From positions 270,525 to 334,524 of the forward strand of contig NZ_JAUSVO010000007.1 of assembly GCF_030814715.1 (NCBI RefSeq): DNA of 64,000 nucleotides. Direction: 5' to 3'. Under the pieces are notes generated by a model. It was given only the letters and a program-made list of their open reading frames with translations. It did no database searches and had not been told where the DNA came from. Shown in pieces: positions 17,103 through 25,346 of this stretch. A program made the translations under genes and the position numbers. Positions within the stretch are counted from its first letter, which is position 1. Each line of letters begins with the position of its first letter. Source of the DNA: Kaistia dalseonensis (GTDB lineage Bacteria > Pseudomonadota > Alphaproteobacteria > Rhizobiales > Kaistiaceae).

Positions 17103-17908
17103 AGGTGGATCGCACGATGACGTCGATCGTCCGTCGCCTGGCCGGCTCGGGCATGGCGATCGAGCGCGATCCGGGCGGTCAATACTGGCTCGCCGCGCCG
17201 GGCGGCCGGCCTCGGATGGAGATCGCCCCGCTGCTGGTCAAGGCACTGCTGGCGCGCGGCGCGATCGAGGCGGATCAGACGGGCCGTCTCGTGCTCTCGC
17301 CCGCAGGGCGCAGCATGGTCCGGCGGCTGCTCGCTGGCGGCGATGATCATGGCGCCCAGCACACCGAGCGCGCGCATGTCACGATCGAGGAGGCGGGTGA
17401 ACGTCAGGCAGTCACGGTCGATCTCGGCGAAAGCCCGCTCGGCTGGCTCAGGGCCCGCAAGGGCAAGGACGGCCAGCCGATGATCGACGCGGCCGCCTTC
17501 GCGGCGGGCGAGCGGCTGCGCTCTGATTTCACGCGTGGTCAGTTGATGCCGCGCGTTACGGCCAATTGGAGCGTCACAAGCGCAAGCGGTCGGCGGGGCG
17601 GCGGAGCTGGTGGCATTGCCGAACTGACGGAGGCTGCCCTTTCGGCCCGGCTGCGGGTCGAGCGCGCGATTGCCGCGCTCGGTCCCGAACTCTCAGGCAC
17701 GATCGTCGATTTCTGCTGCTTCCTGAAGGGGTTGGAGCAGATCGAGCAGGAGCGGAACTGGCCGAAACGCTCGGCCAAACTGGTGCTGCAGTTGGGTCTC
17801 GCCGCGCTCGCGCGCCATTATGGCCTGTCGAACGAGGCGACCGGACGGGCGTCCGGGCGCGGTATTCGCCACTGGCAGAGTGCTGGCGATCGGCCGAAGG
17901 CCGGCTGA
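17099..17908 (+). CDS. DUF6456 domain protein
   Basis: 269 residues, soluble. The N-terminal ~80 residues look like a winged-helix domain (MTSIVRRLAGSGMAIERD, LLVKALLARGAIE, LVLSPAGRSMVRRLL). The C-terminal part (residues ~105-255) is the DUF6456 region: ESPLGWLRARKGKDGQPMI, AGERLRSDFTRGQLMPRVT, IVDFCCFLKGLEQIE, KLVLQLGLAALARHYG. Proteins of this type are annotated as helix-turn-helix proteins of unknown role. Translation is coupled (ATGA) to the DnaA-domain gene, so the two probably act together. Confidence 0.85.
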   Translation: MKVDRTMTSIVRRLAGSGMAIERDPGGQYWLAAPGGRPRMEIAPLLVKALLARGAIEADQTGRLVLSPAGRSMVRRLLAGGDDHGAQHTERAHVTIEEAGERQAVTVDLGESPLGWLRARKGKDGQPMIDAAAFAAGERLRSDFTRGQLMPRVTANWSVTSASGRRGGGAGGIAELTEAALSARLRVERAIAALGPELSGTIVDFCCFLKGLEQIEQERNWPKRSAKLVLQLGLAALARHYGLSNEATGRASGRGIRHWQSAGDRPKAG

Positions 17909-17920
17909 TCGCAGCGGTCT

Positions 17921-18355
17921 TCAGGCGGCGGCCGCGGCCTCGGTCTTGATGCGCGAGACCATCGAGCGCAGGCCGTTGGAGCGCTGGGCCGTCAGATGCT
18001 CGCTGAGGCCGAGCTGCGCAAAAACCGCCTCGGCATCGATCGTCATGATCTCCGCCGGGGTGCGGCCGGAAAAGAGCGCGATCACGATGGCGACGAGGCC
18101 ACGCACGATCAGCGCATCGCTGTCGCCGGCGAAATCGAGATGAAGACCGTCGGACTCTTCGCGCGGCGTCTTCTGCAGCCAGACCTGGCTGGCGCAGCCC
18201 TGCACCTTGTTGGCGTCGTTATGCGCCTCGGGGGGCAGGGGGGCCAGTTCGCGGCCGAGTTCGATCAGATAGCGATAGCGATCCTCCCAGTCGTCCAGGA
18301 AGCCGAAATCATCAATGATCCGCTCGATCGGCGGGACGGGAACGATCGTATCCAT
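17921..18355 (-). CDS. sufE: SufE family Fe-S cluster assembly protein
   Basis: 144 residues. SufE takes persulfide sulfur from the cysteine desulfurase SufS and stimulates it. The blocks are clear: RYRYLIELGRELAPLP, NKVQGCASQVWL with the acceptor Cys, LIVRGLVAIVIALFSGRTP, and LGLSEHLTAQRSNGL. The rest of the suf operon is not here, which is common. It is convergent with the DUF6456 gene, only 12 nt apart. Confidence 0.93.
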   Translation of the reverse strand: MDTIVPVPPIERIIDDFGFLDDWEDRYRYLIELGRELAPLPPEAHNDANKVQGCASQVWLQKTPREESDGLHLDFAGDSDALIVRGLVAIVIALFSGRTPAEIMTIDAEAVFAQLGLSEHLTAQRSNGLRSMVSRIKTEAAAAA

Positions 18356-18459
18356 GCTGGCGCATATAGCGCCTTGCAGGACCGATTGAAACCACCGGCG
18401 TGCATCGCGGCAGCGGATCGATGGTGAGACAGCCGAGGTCCTGATCTACGTGCGCGCGA

Positions 18460-18843
18460 TCAGGCCTTGTGGCCGTTGGCATCCGGCGCGCGCCAGCCAG
18501 GCGCGGCGTCATCCGGGGTCAGCGTGCCGGCCGCGGGCGGCATGGGCGGCGCGCTGGCCGGCGGGGCCGGGAGAGTTGGGGCGGAGAGCTTGCCGTCCAG
18601 CGTCTGGTAGAGCAGGGCGACGCCATCGCGCGCCTTGGCACCGAAGGCCTGCAATGCGGCGCCGCCGTTGATGCAGACCTCGGGCTGGCGGTCGCACATG
18701 CCCGAGAGATCGGCGATCGCGCCACGGGCGGCGATCAGGGCATCGAGCGCGCTGATGCGCGGGGCCGGCGTGCCCGTGCTCGGATCGCCCGGAATCAGGA
18801 GCAGCACGATCGAGAGCCAGAAGGCAGCACGAAGAAGAAACAT
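18460..18843 (-). CDS. DUF5330 family secreted protein
   Basis: 127 residues with an N-terminal hydrophobic segment (FLLRAAFWLSIVLLLIPG) that serves as signal or anchor. The conserved part, AAIDLSGMC-like (AIADLSGMCDRQPEVCINGG), contains two close cysteines, followed by ALQAFGAKARDGVALLYQ; this is the DUF5330 core. The C-terminus is Pro-rich. The family is restricted largely to Hyphomicrobiales and has no known function; a periplasmic location is inferred. It is divergent from the histidine kinase. Confidence 0.8.
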   Translation of the reverse strand: MFLLRAAFWLSIVLLLIPGDPSTGTPAPRISALDALIAARGAIADLSGMCDRQPEVCINGGAALQAFGAKARDGVALLYQTLDGKLSAPTLPAPPASAPPMPPAAGTLTPDDAAPGWRAPDANGHKA

Positions 18844-19087
18844 CGAGATGGCCCTTCGCTACGCAAACAACGCCGGTCAATTGTCGCGACAATCCGCAAT
18901 CATCAAAGCTCGAATAGCATAAACGGTCAAAATCGAGCTTCAACGCCCCGAGGAAAAATTGAGAGAATTTGGTTACGGTTGCGTAAGCATGACGTAGCGG
19001 ATCCCGATGGTCGGCCTCCCCCGCCTTTCGTCGTGGTTTGGCCCGCATCTTTAGGGTCCCTTAAGCCGCGGATGCGACCATGCGCTC

Positions 19088-20956
19088 ATGCCGGAGATGT
19101 CCATCCGGCAACCGCCCAAGCCGTTGGCCCGTGCCTCTGGCCCAAGGCCGAAACGAGCGTCACTGACTGTGTTGCGTATGACGGTTTCCTTCGAGCCATT
19201 GCGGCGGATCATTGACGGGCTGGTGCACGGCTCGGTCAGCCATGACGTGCTCGCCACCATCCGGCATCGCGCCTTCATCTCTGCCCATCTGGCCGCCGGC
19301 CTTGCCGCGCTCGCCATGCTGCCCGTCTGGCTCGCGCTCTCCGGCGTGCCGTCGCTTGCCGGCGCCGTGGCTTTCGGTCTGCTGGTCACGCCGCTGCCGA
19401 TCGCCGCCTTCCTGTCGCGCACCGGGCGCTATGGCGCGGCGCATCTGCTGTCCGCCGTCGCTCTCGTCGGGCTCGTCGCCTGGGTTGGCGCGCTCACGGG
19501 CGGACTCGCCTCGCCGGCGCTCGTCTGGCTCGCCATCGTCCCGGCGGAAGCCGCCCTGTCCGGCTCGCGCCCCGTCACCCTGACGGCGGCCGGTCTGGCC
19601 GTGTTCGGGCTTCTCGGCCTCGTATCCGCGTCTGTGCTGGGGCTGCTGCCGGCGCCGCTGCCCTCCATGGTCGGCCTCGGTCCGTTCCTGATCGCCAGCG
19701 CGATCGTCTATGCCGGCGCGCTCGCCCTGCGGATTGATCGCATCCACCGCGAGACGGAGGCCGCCGCGCGCAAGGGCGAGGGTCGCTACCGGCTGCTCGC
19801 CGAGAACGCCACCGATCTCATCACGCGTCACGGCGCGAGCGGCGATGTCGAGTTCGCTTCCCCGGCCGTGCGCGCCGTCATCGGCTGCGCGCCGGCCGAA
19901 ATCCAGGGGCAGGGCCTGTTCGAGCGGGTCCATGTCGCGGATCGCCCCGCTTATCTGCAGGCGCTGTCAGAGGCCGATCGCACCGGCGAGACGGTTGTCG
20001 TCGCGTTCCGCCTGCGCCGCGCCGACGAACAGCCGACCGGCCGCTTCGTCTGGCTGGAAATGCGTTGTCGCCCGGTGATCAATCCCGCCAACGAGCGCCG
20101 CTCGGTAGTCGCGGTCATCCGCGACGTCACGGCTTTGCGGGCGCAGGAAGCGGCGTCCCAGGCCGCCTGCGCGGCGGCGGAACAGGCGAACCGGTCGAAG
20201 GATCTCTTCCTCGCCAATATGAGTCACGAACTCCGCACGCCGCTCAACGCCATCATCGGCTTTTCCGACATGCTGGAGCAGGAACTGCTCGGCAAGTTCG
20301 AGTTCCAGCGCCATCACGATTATGCCCGGCTGATCCATGCTTCCGGCGAGCATCTGCTCGAGGTCGTGAACGGCATTCTCGACATGTCGAAGATCGAGGC
20401 AGGCCAGCAGGAGATCACGGCGGAGGCCTTTCCGATCGGCGCGCTGATCGACAGTTCGATCGAGATGATGTCGCATCAGGTCGCGCGCCGCGGGTTGAAG
20501 CTCGTGCGTGTCGTCGGGCAGGACCTGCCGGATGTCGTCGCCGACCGCCGCGCCTGCCGCCAAATCCTGCTCAACCTGATCTCGAACGCCGCGAAGTTCA
20601 CCGATGCGGGCGGCACGATCACCCTTTCCGCGCGCATGGAGCAGGGCGGGCTGGTGCTTCAGGTCAGCGATACCGGCATCGGCATCGCGCCCTCTGAGCT
20701 GCCGCGAATCGGCACGCCCTTCATGCAGGCGCAGTCGAGCCGCGATCGCCGCCATGAGGGAACCGGCCTCGGCCTTTCCGTGGTGAAGGGCCTCGTCGCG
20801 CTCCATGGCGGAACCTTCGGCATCGAAAGCGAACTCGGCCGTGGCACGACCGTCACCGTTCGTCTCCCCGCACGGATCGAGACGCGGCCGGCCGTGATCA
20901 TGCCGGTACGCCTGCCGCAATCCGTCTTCAGGGACAGGGAGCGGAAAATTGCCTGA
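19088..20956 (+). CDS. Membrane PAS-domain sensor histidine kinase (DivJ/PleC-like)
   Basis: 622 residues from the first in-frame ATG. Residues ~60-215 hold about six membrane segments; a PAS domain follows (RLLAENATDLITRHGASGD, to ~350); the HisKA dimerisation box is NMSHELRTPLNAIIGF with the phospho-His; the ATPase domain shows N box NLISNAAKFT, G1 DTGIGI and G2 EGTGLGLSVVKGL. The layout and H-box resemble the DivJ/PleC kinases that feed DivK in the alphaproteobacterial cell-cycle circuit; I infer this only from similarity. The start is uncertain: ATG at 19178 (MTVSFEPL) is an alternative, and neither has a clear ribosome site. The stop overlaps the start of the next gene. Confidence 0.85.
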   Translation: MPEMSIRQPPKPLARASGPRPKRASLTVLRMTVSFEPLRRIIDGLVHGSVSHDVLATIRHRAFISAHLAAGLAALAMLPVWLALSGVPSLAGAVAFGLLVTPLPIAAFLSRTGRYGAAHLLSAVALVGLVAWVGALTGGLASPALVWLAIVPAEAALSGSRPVTLTAAGLAVFGLLGLVSASVLGLLPAPLPSMVGLGPFLIASAIVYAGALALRIDRIHRETEAAARKGEGRYRLLAENATDLITRHGASGDVEFASPAVRAVIGCAPAEIQGQGLFERVHVADRPAYLQALSEADRTGETVVVAFRLRRADEQPTGRFVWLEMRCRPVINPANERRSVVAVIRDVTALRAQEAASQAACAAAEQANRSKDLFLANMSHELRTPLNAIIGFSDMLEQELLGKFEFQRHHDYARLIHASGEHLLEVVNGILDMSKIEAGQQEITAEAFPIGALIDSSIEMMSHQVARRGLKLVRVVGQDLPDVVADRRACRQILLNLISNAAKFTDAGGTITLSARMEQGGLVLQVSDTGIGIAPSELPRIGTPFMQAQSSRDRRHEGTGLGLSVVKGLVALHGGTFGIESELGRGTTVTVRLPARIETRPAVIMPVRLPQSVFRDRERKIA

Positions 20957-21881
20957 ACCGGTGCGACGCAAGCGGCCCGTCACCCGCACCCGTGATGTCT
21001 ATACCGAGGCGGATGGCCTGTTCGGCCGCCTGACCGACGTTGTGATCGAGAATCCCGTGCGGTCGGGCGGTGTCGTGCTGATCGCGATGGTGCTTGGCGC
21101 GATCGTCTCCAATGCCGCCTTCCTGCAGACGGCGCATCATCCCGATCCGTTCTTCGTCACGCGCCCGCCCGCTGCTTCTGCGCCGGCCGCGACAGTGCCA
21201 CCGGCCCGCACATCGGCGTCCGAGCCTGCGCCCGCCGCTCCGACCGCGCCGGTCGCCGAAGCGGCCAACACCGACCCGCTCCCGGGATTGCCACCGGAGG
21301 CCGCCGCGCCGTCGCCGGCCGCCGTGCCCTTGCCCAAGAGCCGCGCGGCGTCTGCCAACGGCAAGGCGGTGGTGAGCAAGGTCGGGGCACCGCGCGCGAC
21401 CGCGGTGAAGACCGTTCCGGCCACGTCTGCGACTGCGAGCGCAGCGCCTGCCAACATCATTGCCGATACGCAGAGGGCGCTGGCCGCCGCCAAATTCTAT
21501 GACGGGCCGATCGACGGCATGATGGGCCCGCAGACCAAGGCGGCGATCTCGTCCTTCGAGATGCGGATCGGCCTCATCCCGACGGGACAGCCAAGCCCGC
21601 ATCTGCTGGAGCAGATGCGCAAGGGCCTGTCGGGCGCCCAATCGAGTGCCGACCCGATCTCGACCGGTTCGATCGACGATCCGGCGACGCGGGCGCGGCT
21701 GAAGCGCGTGCAGAGCGCACTCAACGATATCGGCTATGGTCCGATTCCCGTGGATGGGCGCGGCGGTGGCAAGACCGCGACGGCAATCCGCCGCTTCGAG
21801 CTCGATAACGGCCTGCCCATATCGGGCCAGGCGACGGATACCGTGGTCGCCAAGCTGGTCATGATCGGCGCCATGAAGTAA
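20949..21881 (+). CDS. Peptidoglycan-binding protein with two PG_binding_1-like domains
   Basis: 310 residues. A short cytoplasmic N-terminus and one membrane segment (residues ~40-60, SGGVVLIAMVLGAIVSNAAF) are followed by an Ala/Pro-rich linker (~70-165) and two peptidoglycan-binding repeats (IADTQRALAAAKFYDGPIDG, and RLKRVQSALNDIGYGPIPVD). It likely bridges the inner membrane and the cell wall. The start is TTG at 20949, overlapping the kinase stop, with GGGAG 8 nt before it. The coupling suggests that kinase and wall-binding protein work together, for instance in reporting envelope state. Confidence 0.8.
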   Translation: MPEPVRRKRPVTRTRDVYTEADGLFGRLTDVVIENPVRSGGVVLIAMVLGAIVSNAAFLQTAHHPDPFFVTRPPAASAPAATVPPARTSASEPAPAAPTAPVAEAANTDPLPGLPPEAAAPSPAAVPLPKSRAASANGKAVVSKVGAPRATAVKTVPATSATASAAPANIIADTQRALAAAKFYDGPIDGMMGPQTKAAISSFEMRIGLIPTGQPSPHLLEQMRKGLSGAQSSADPISTGSIDDPATRARLKRVQSALNDIGYGPIPVDGRGGGKTATAIRRFELDNGLPISGQATDTVVAKLVMIGAMK

Positions 21882-21923
21882 CCCTGCGACAGACATAGTC
21901 TGTCATTGGGCGCGGAGCTTTTC

Positions 21924-22259
21924 ATGCGGGTTACATCGTCGCTCTGGGTCGCGGCCTATATCCGTCGCATTTTCGTCGAAGGCGGCTTCGCTGCGCTGAC
22001 GCGGCATGGATCGGAGGAGGCGGGGGCGATTTTCGTCGTCGTTGACCGGCTCGACGGCACGGTCGACCTCTACGGCCCGGCACCCCAGACGGCTTTCGAC
22101 GACGACAAGCCGACGGATCGTCTCTTCACGCTGATGGCCCAACGGATCGATCGACCGACCCTGGTGGAGCGGATGGCGTCCGAGCTGCGCTTCGACCCCG
22201 ACATCTGGGTGGTCGAGGTCGAGGACCGTGAAGGCCGCTCCCGCCTCGACACCGTCTGA
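21924..22259 (+). CDS. DUF1491 family protein
   Basis: 111 residues, soluble, no motifs of catalysis seen. The family blocks are SSLWVAAYIRRIFVEGGFAA, EEAGAIFVVVDRLDG and FDPDIWVVEVEDREGR. DUF1491 is found across alphaproteobacteria with unknown function. ATG at 21924 has GGAG about 6 nt upstream. It follows the kinase/peptidoglycan-binding pair by 42 nt and may be the third gene of that unit. Confidence 0.88.
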   Translation: MRVTSSLWVAAYIRRIFVEGGFAALTRHGSEEAGAIFVVVDRLDGTVDLYGPAPQTAFDDDKPTDRLFTLMAQRIDRPTLVERMASELRFDPDIWVVEVEDREGRSRLDTV

Positions 22260-22271
22260 ACGCCTGTCCGG

Positions 22272-23738
22272 TCAGGAGCCGCGCAGGGCTCCCGTGGCGC
22301 GTTCGGCGAGCGGCTCCGCCGCGCGGCGCTCCGCCTCTGGCCTCGTGTCGCGCCGAAGCTCCATATCGGCGAAGAGCGGCTGATGACCCCTACGGGCTGG
22401 CTCCGCACCGTGACGCCAGAAATCGACCAGGCGCGAGGCGGCGGAGCGGTCGGCGCCGGCATGAAGCTCTGCCAGGCGGCCAAAGGTCTCGACGGCCGCG
22501 CTGATGGCAGGATTGGCGAAGAGCAGCACCTGCTGGGCCTCCGCGTCGTCGAGGCCAATCGCCTTCAACAGGATGACCAGAGCCTCGCCGGACGGATCGT
22601 CCATGAGCGCCGTCACAGCGTCGCGATCCAGCCGCAAGCCGGTGGAAAGCGCCGTGATGAGCTGGTCGCGCTGCTTCTGCCGTGCGAGCAGCGTGACGCG
22701 TGCACCGCTCAGGGCGGCGCGGAAGGCGTGATCGGCGTCGATCGCGGCCGAATGGCGACTCGGGGCCGGCGCGCTGCCGGAGAGACGCAACAAAACAGCC
22801 AGACGGCCCGGCGGGTCGAGCGCGAGAAATGCCTCCATGTCGGGCAGCGTTTCCGCAGATTTCTCGCCCGGCGCAGCCGGCTCCGGTGGCATCACGCTGA
22901 CGGTGGGTGCTGGTGCAGCGGGCGGCGTCGCTTTTGGTGGTGCAACAGGCGCAGGCTTTGCCCGGTTGGAGCCGGCAGTAATCGTTTCAGTTGCAGGCTT
23001 TGAAGCGGGAAGCGGAATCTCCCGACTGGCGAGCGACTGCATCTCATGGCCGAGCGCAGCGGTCATGGCCCGCGCCACCGAATAGACTTCGCGCGCCTCT
23101 GCGATTGCCGGAGCAGCGGCGAGAAGCGTCTGGGTCTGTGGCGCCGGCGCGATCGGGGACGGCTGTTCGACTTTGGCGATGGGCGTATCGCTGGCGGGCA
23201 CGAACCTTTCTGGCGCAGGCGCGCCAAGCGATTCGCTGCTCGGAGCCGGTCCCGGCTCCCCGACGACCCGAGTCGGTGTCGGGGGATAATGCGCGACGAG
23301 CTGCAAGGTCTCAGGATCGCCAGTCAGCCTCAGGGCGGCGACGATGGCGGGCGAAAGATCGGCGCGCGAGGCGATGACGCGATGGTGGGCTGTTCCCGTC
23401 GCGGCCATGATCGCCAGCCAGTCGAACTCGGACAGGACCGGCGTTCGCTTCAGGATCGGCGCCGCGATCTCGATCAGATCCTTGGCGAGCAGCCGCAGGA
23501 CGGAGATGGGCACGTCGGGATGGCGTGCCAGACGTTCGGCCACGAAGGCGCGATCGGCGGGCGTCACCTTGGTGAGAAAATGAGTCGCAAGTTCTTCGAA
23601 ACGCCGGATCCCATCGGGATCGTGTTTCGCCTCAAGGACAAATAGATCCGCTGTCGCTCGAAGAAGAGCGGCGTCCCGGCTTTGCTGGTTCGACACGGCC
23701 ATGGCCATCAGACCATCCGAAGGAAATGAGGGATGCAT
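22272..23738 (-). CDS. DUF2336 family protein
   Basis: 488 residues, soluble. The DUF2336 part is made of HEAT-like helical repeats: residues ~20-150 (LLRATADLFVLEA, EELATHFLTKVTPADRAFVA, RHPDVPISVLRLLAKD, LSEFDWLAIMA) and again ~340-450 (DQLITALSTGLRLDRDAVTA). A long Pro/Ala-rich linker (~160-310) separates them. Function is unknown; the family is alphaproteobacterial. Several starts are possible (GTG 23744, ATG 23738, 23708, 23702) and none has an ideal ribosome site; 23738 is given as a compromise. Convergent with DUF1491, only 12 nt apart. Confidence 0.8.
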   Translation of the reverse strand: MHPSFPSDGLMAMAVSNQQSRDAALLRATADLFVLEAKHDPDGIRRFEELATHFLTKVTPADRAFVAERLARHPDVPISVLRLLAKDLIEIAAPILKRTPVLSEFDWLAIMAATGTAHHRVIASRADLSPAIVAALRLTGDPETLQLVAHYPPTPTRVVGEPGPAPSSESLGAPAPERFVPASDTPIAKVEQPSPIAPAPQTQTLLAAAPAIAEAREVYSVARAMTAALGHEMQSLASREIPLPASKPATETITAGSNRAKPAPVAPPKATPPAAPAPTVSVMPPEPAAPGEKSAETLPDMEAFLALDPPGRLAVLLRLSGSAPAPSRHSAAIDADHAFRAALSGARVTLLARQKQRDQLITALSTGLRLDRDAVTALMDDPSGEALVILLKAIGLDDAEAQQVLLFANPAISAAVETFGRLAELHAGADRSAASRLVDFWRHGAEPARRGHQPLFADMELRRDTRPEAERRAAEPLAERATGALRGS

Positions 23739-23904
23739 GATCACGCGGTACCAGGAGAGCGAAGGGCTCGGGCCGCATTCTTGCCGACAAGTCGTTAGCG
23801 GACTGTTAACCTTGCTCGGCGGTTAATAGTTTTCGTGAAGTTGAGAGCGTCCGCCGGACAGTAGGGGCGTCGATCCAGTCAGACGGATCTCCTTGGAGGT
23901 CGCG

Positions 23905-24084
23905 ATGGCAGTGATACTGGCATTTTCGACGGCGGGGCGCCGACGCGCCCGGCCGGTCAGGAGCGGCGAGCGCAGGGGCGAGATCGTCTTCTTCTCCGGC
24001 GTGCGGATCGATCGTTCACCGACCCGGACAGATCCACCTTCGCCCAAGCAGACGCGCGCGCCGAAGCCTGGCCGCAGCTTCTGA
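23905..24084 (+). CDS. Short basic protein of unknown function
   Basis: 59 residues. The start is supported by a strong ribosome site (TTGGAGGT, 5-6 nt before ATG at 23905). The sequence has the core GEIVFFSGVRIDRS and is very rich in Arg and Pro; it has no membrane segment. Short proteins with a similar xEIVxFxGVR core exist in Hyphomicrobiales, from memory, with no known role. It is divergent from DUF2336. Without a homology search this call remains tentative. Confidence 0.5.
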   Translation: MAVILAFSTAGRRRARPVRSGERRGEIVFFSGVRIDRSPTRTDPPSPKQTRAPKPGRSF

Positions 24085-24102
24085 TCTTGAGGCTTGGTCG
24101 CG

Positions 24103-24708
24103 CTAAGGGGCGTCCGTATCGGGCTCGACGGTTGGTGCCGGAGCGGGTGGGGGTGCCGGCGCCTTCACGTCGGCCGAGCAATTCGCGGCCCGCAGCGCCG
24201 CTTCGGCGCCTGGCAGCAACGTGGGATCGGCGACAAAGGCGCGGATCAGCGCAAATCCACGGCTGATCGGCACTTCGATCACGATCGATTGTTCCAGCGC
24301 GGGGATCGGATTCTCGCGCAACTGCACCAGTTGGACCGGCGTCGCGATGACGAGGTCGATATCGCTGCGCTCGGCGGTGCGGTCGTTCAGGCTGTAGACA
24401 TTGCTGCCGCGCCGGTTGAACACCGCGATCGACCAGAAATCGTCGGGCATGTCGGCCTTGATGCGGATCGGCCCATTCTCCAGCGAGAACCGGCAGACCG
24501 CCGTCGCCATGCGCGGGTCGAGATAGGGCAGCGGCTCTGTCCCCGGCTCCGACATTGGCAGGACATGGAAGGCGCCATCAGGCCCGAAGCGGCCCATGGA
24601 CGTCCAGGCGTCACGATCGGCGAAATCCGGCACCAGCAGGATCACCACGATATGGATGATGCCGCCGAGGATCAGGCCACCGAGCGCGAAGAGCAGGCCG
24701 CGAATCAT
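24103..24708 (-). CDS. DUF1254 domain membrane protein
   Basis: 201 residues. One N-terminal membrane segment (LLFALGGLILGGIIHIVVILL) anchors a periplasmic domain that matches the small DUF1254 form: GPDGAFHVLP, LDPRMATAVCRFSLENGPI, DDFWSIAVFNRRGSNVYSLN, VQLVQLRENP. The C-terminus is Pro-rich. Its start (ATG 24708) overlaps the stop of the DUF1214 gene upstream, so both are made from one transcript. In Hyphomicrobiales this pair is conserved; role unknown. Confidence 0.88.
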   Translation of the reverse strand: MIRGLLFALGGLILGGIIHIVVILLVPDFADRDAWTSMGRFGPDGAFHVLPMSEPGTEPLPYLDPRMATAVCRFSLENGPIRIKADMPDDFWSIAVFNRRGSNVYSLNDRTAERSDIDLVIATPVQLVQLRENPIPALEQSIVIEVPISRGFALIRAFVADPTLLPGAEAALRAANCSADVKAPAPPPAPAPTVEPDTDAP

Positions 24709-25277
24709 GAGCAGGACACCCTCTCGATCGAGGGCAGGATGGCATCGCCTACGCCGCCGCTGGTGAGCGGCGTGTCGTAGATCCTGAGCACGAGGCGGAG
24801 CGCGCGGTCGGTCTCGACCGGCAGCCAATTGCCGGGTTCGACATGAGGCGAAACCTGGATGACGAAGCTGCCATCCTCGCGGCGCAGGATCTCGCGCGAA
24901 TGGAAGCCGGTCCGGTTGGCCGGGTTCTCCATGAGATGCCCATCGCCATCATAGGCGGTGAGCGTCCAGAGCCGCGCAGCCGGCGTCTGGCCGACGATGC
25001 GGTAGCTGCACCGTCCCGAAAGGCGCGCGCCGTTCCGGTCCGCCTCGGCGGTGAAGGCGAGCCCTTCGCCGGAGCCGAGCGGCACCTCGCCGGAGCGGGC
25101 CAGCATCGCCTCGGTATAGGGATCGGCATTGGCGCTGCCGGAATCTGGCCAAGCCGTCCATTCGCCGCGCGTGACGGCGCCGAACAGGCGATCGCGATCG
25201 AGCACGATGACCGCCGAGCCGAAGCCGACGACCGCGGCAATCAGGATGGCGATGGCTAGATCGATCAGCAGTCGCAA
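24705..25277 (-). CDS. DUF1214 domain membrane protein
   Basis: 190 residues with one N-terminal membrane segment (residues ~5-27) and a periplasmic DUF1214 domain: NADPYTEAMLARSGEVPLGS, LSGRCSYRIVGQTP, LWTLTAYDGDGHLMENPANR, FVIQVSPHVEPGNWLPV, LRLVLRIYDTP. It is translationally coupled with the DUF1254 gene. Larger proteins of the family fuse DUF1254 and DUF1214, so the two products very likely form a complex. Confidence 0.88.
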   Translation of the reverse strand: MRLLIDLAIAILIAAVVGFGSAVIVLDRDRLFGAVTRGEWTAWPDSGSANADPYTEAMLARSGEVPLGSGEGLAFTAEADRNGARLSGRCSYRIVGQTPAARLWTLTAYDGDGHLMENPANRTGFHSREILRREDGSFVIQVSPHVEPGNWLPVETDRALRLVLRIYDTPLTSGGVGDAILPSIERVSCS

Positions 25278-25346
25278 ATCATGGCCTCGATTGGGGGCAG
25301 CCGGACCATAGCGCGTGGGCGGGCCGGGCGCTATCGGCAGCCCGCA

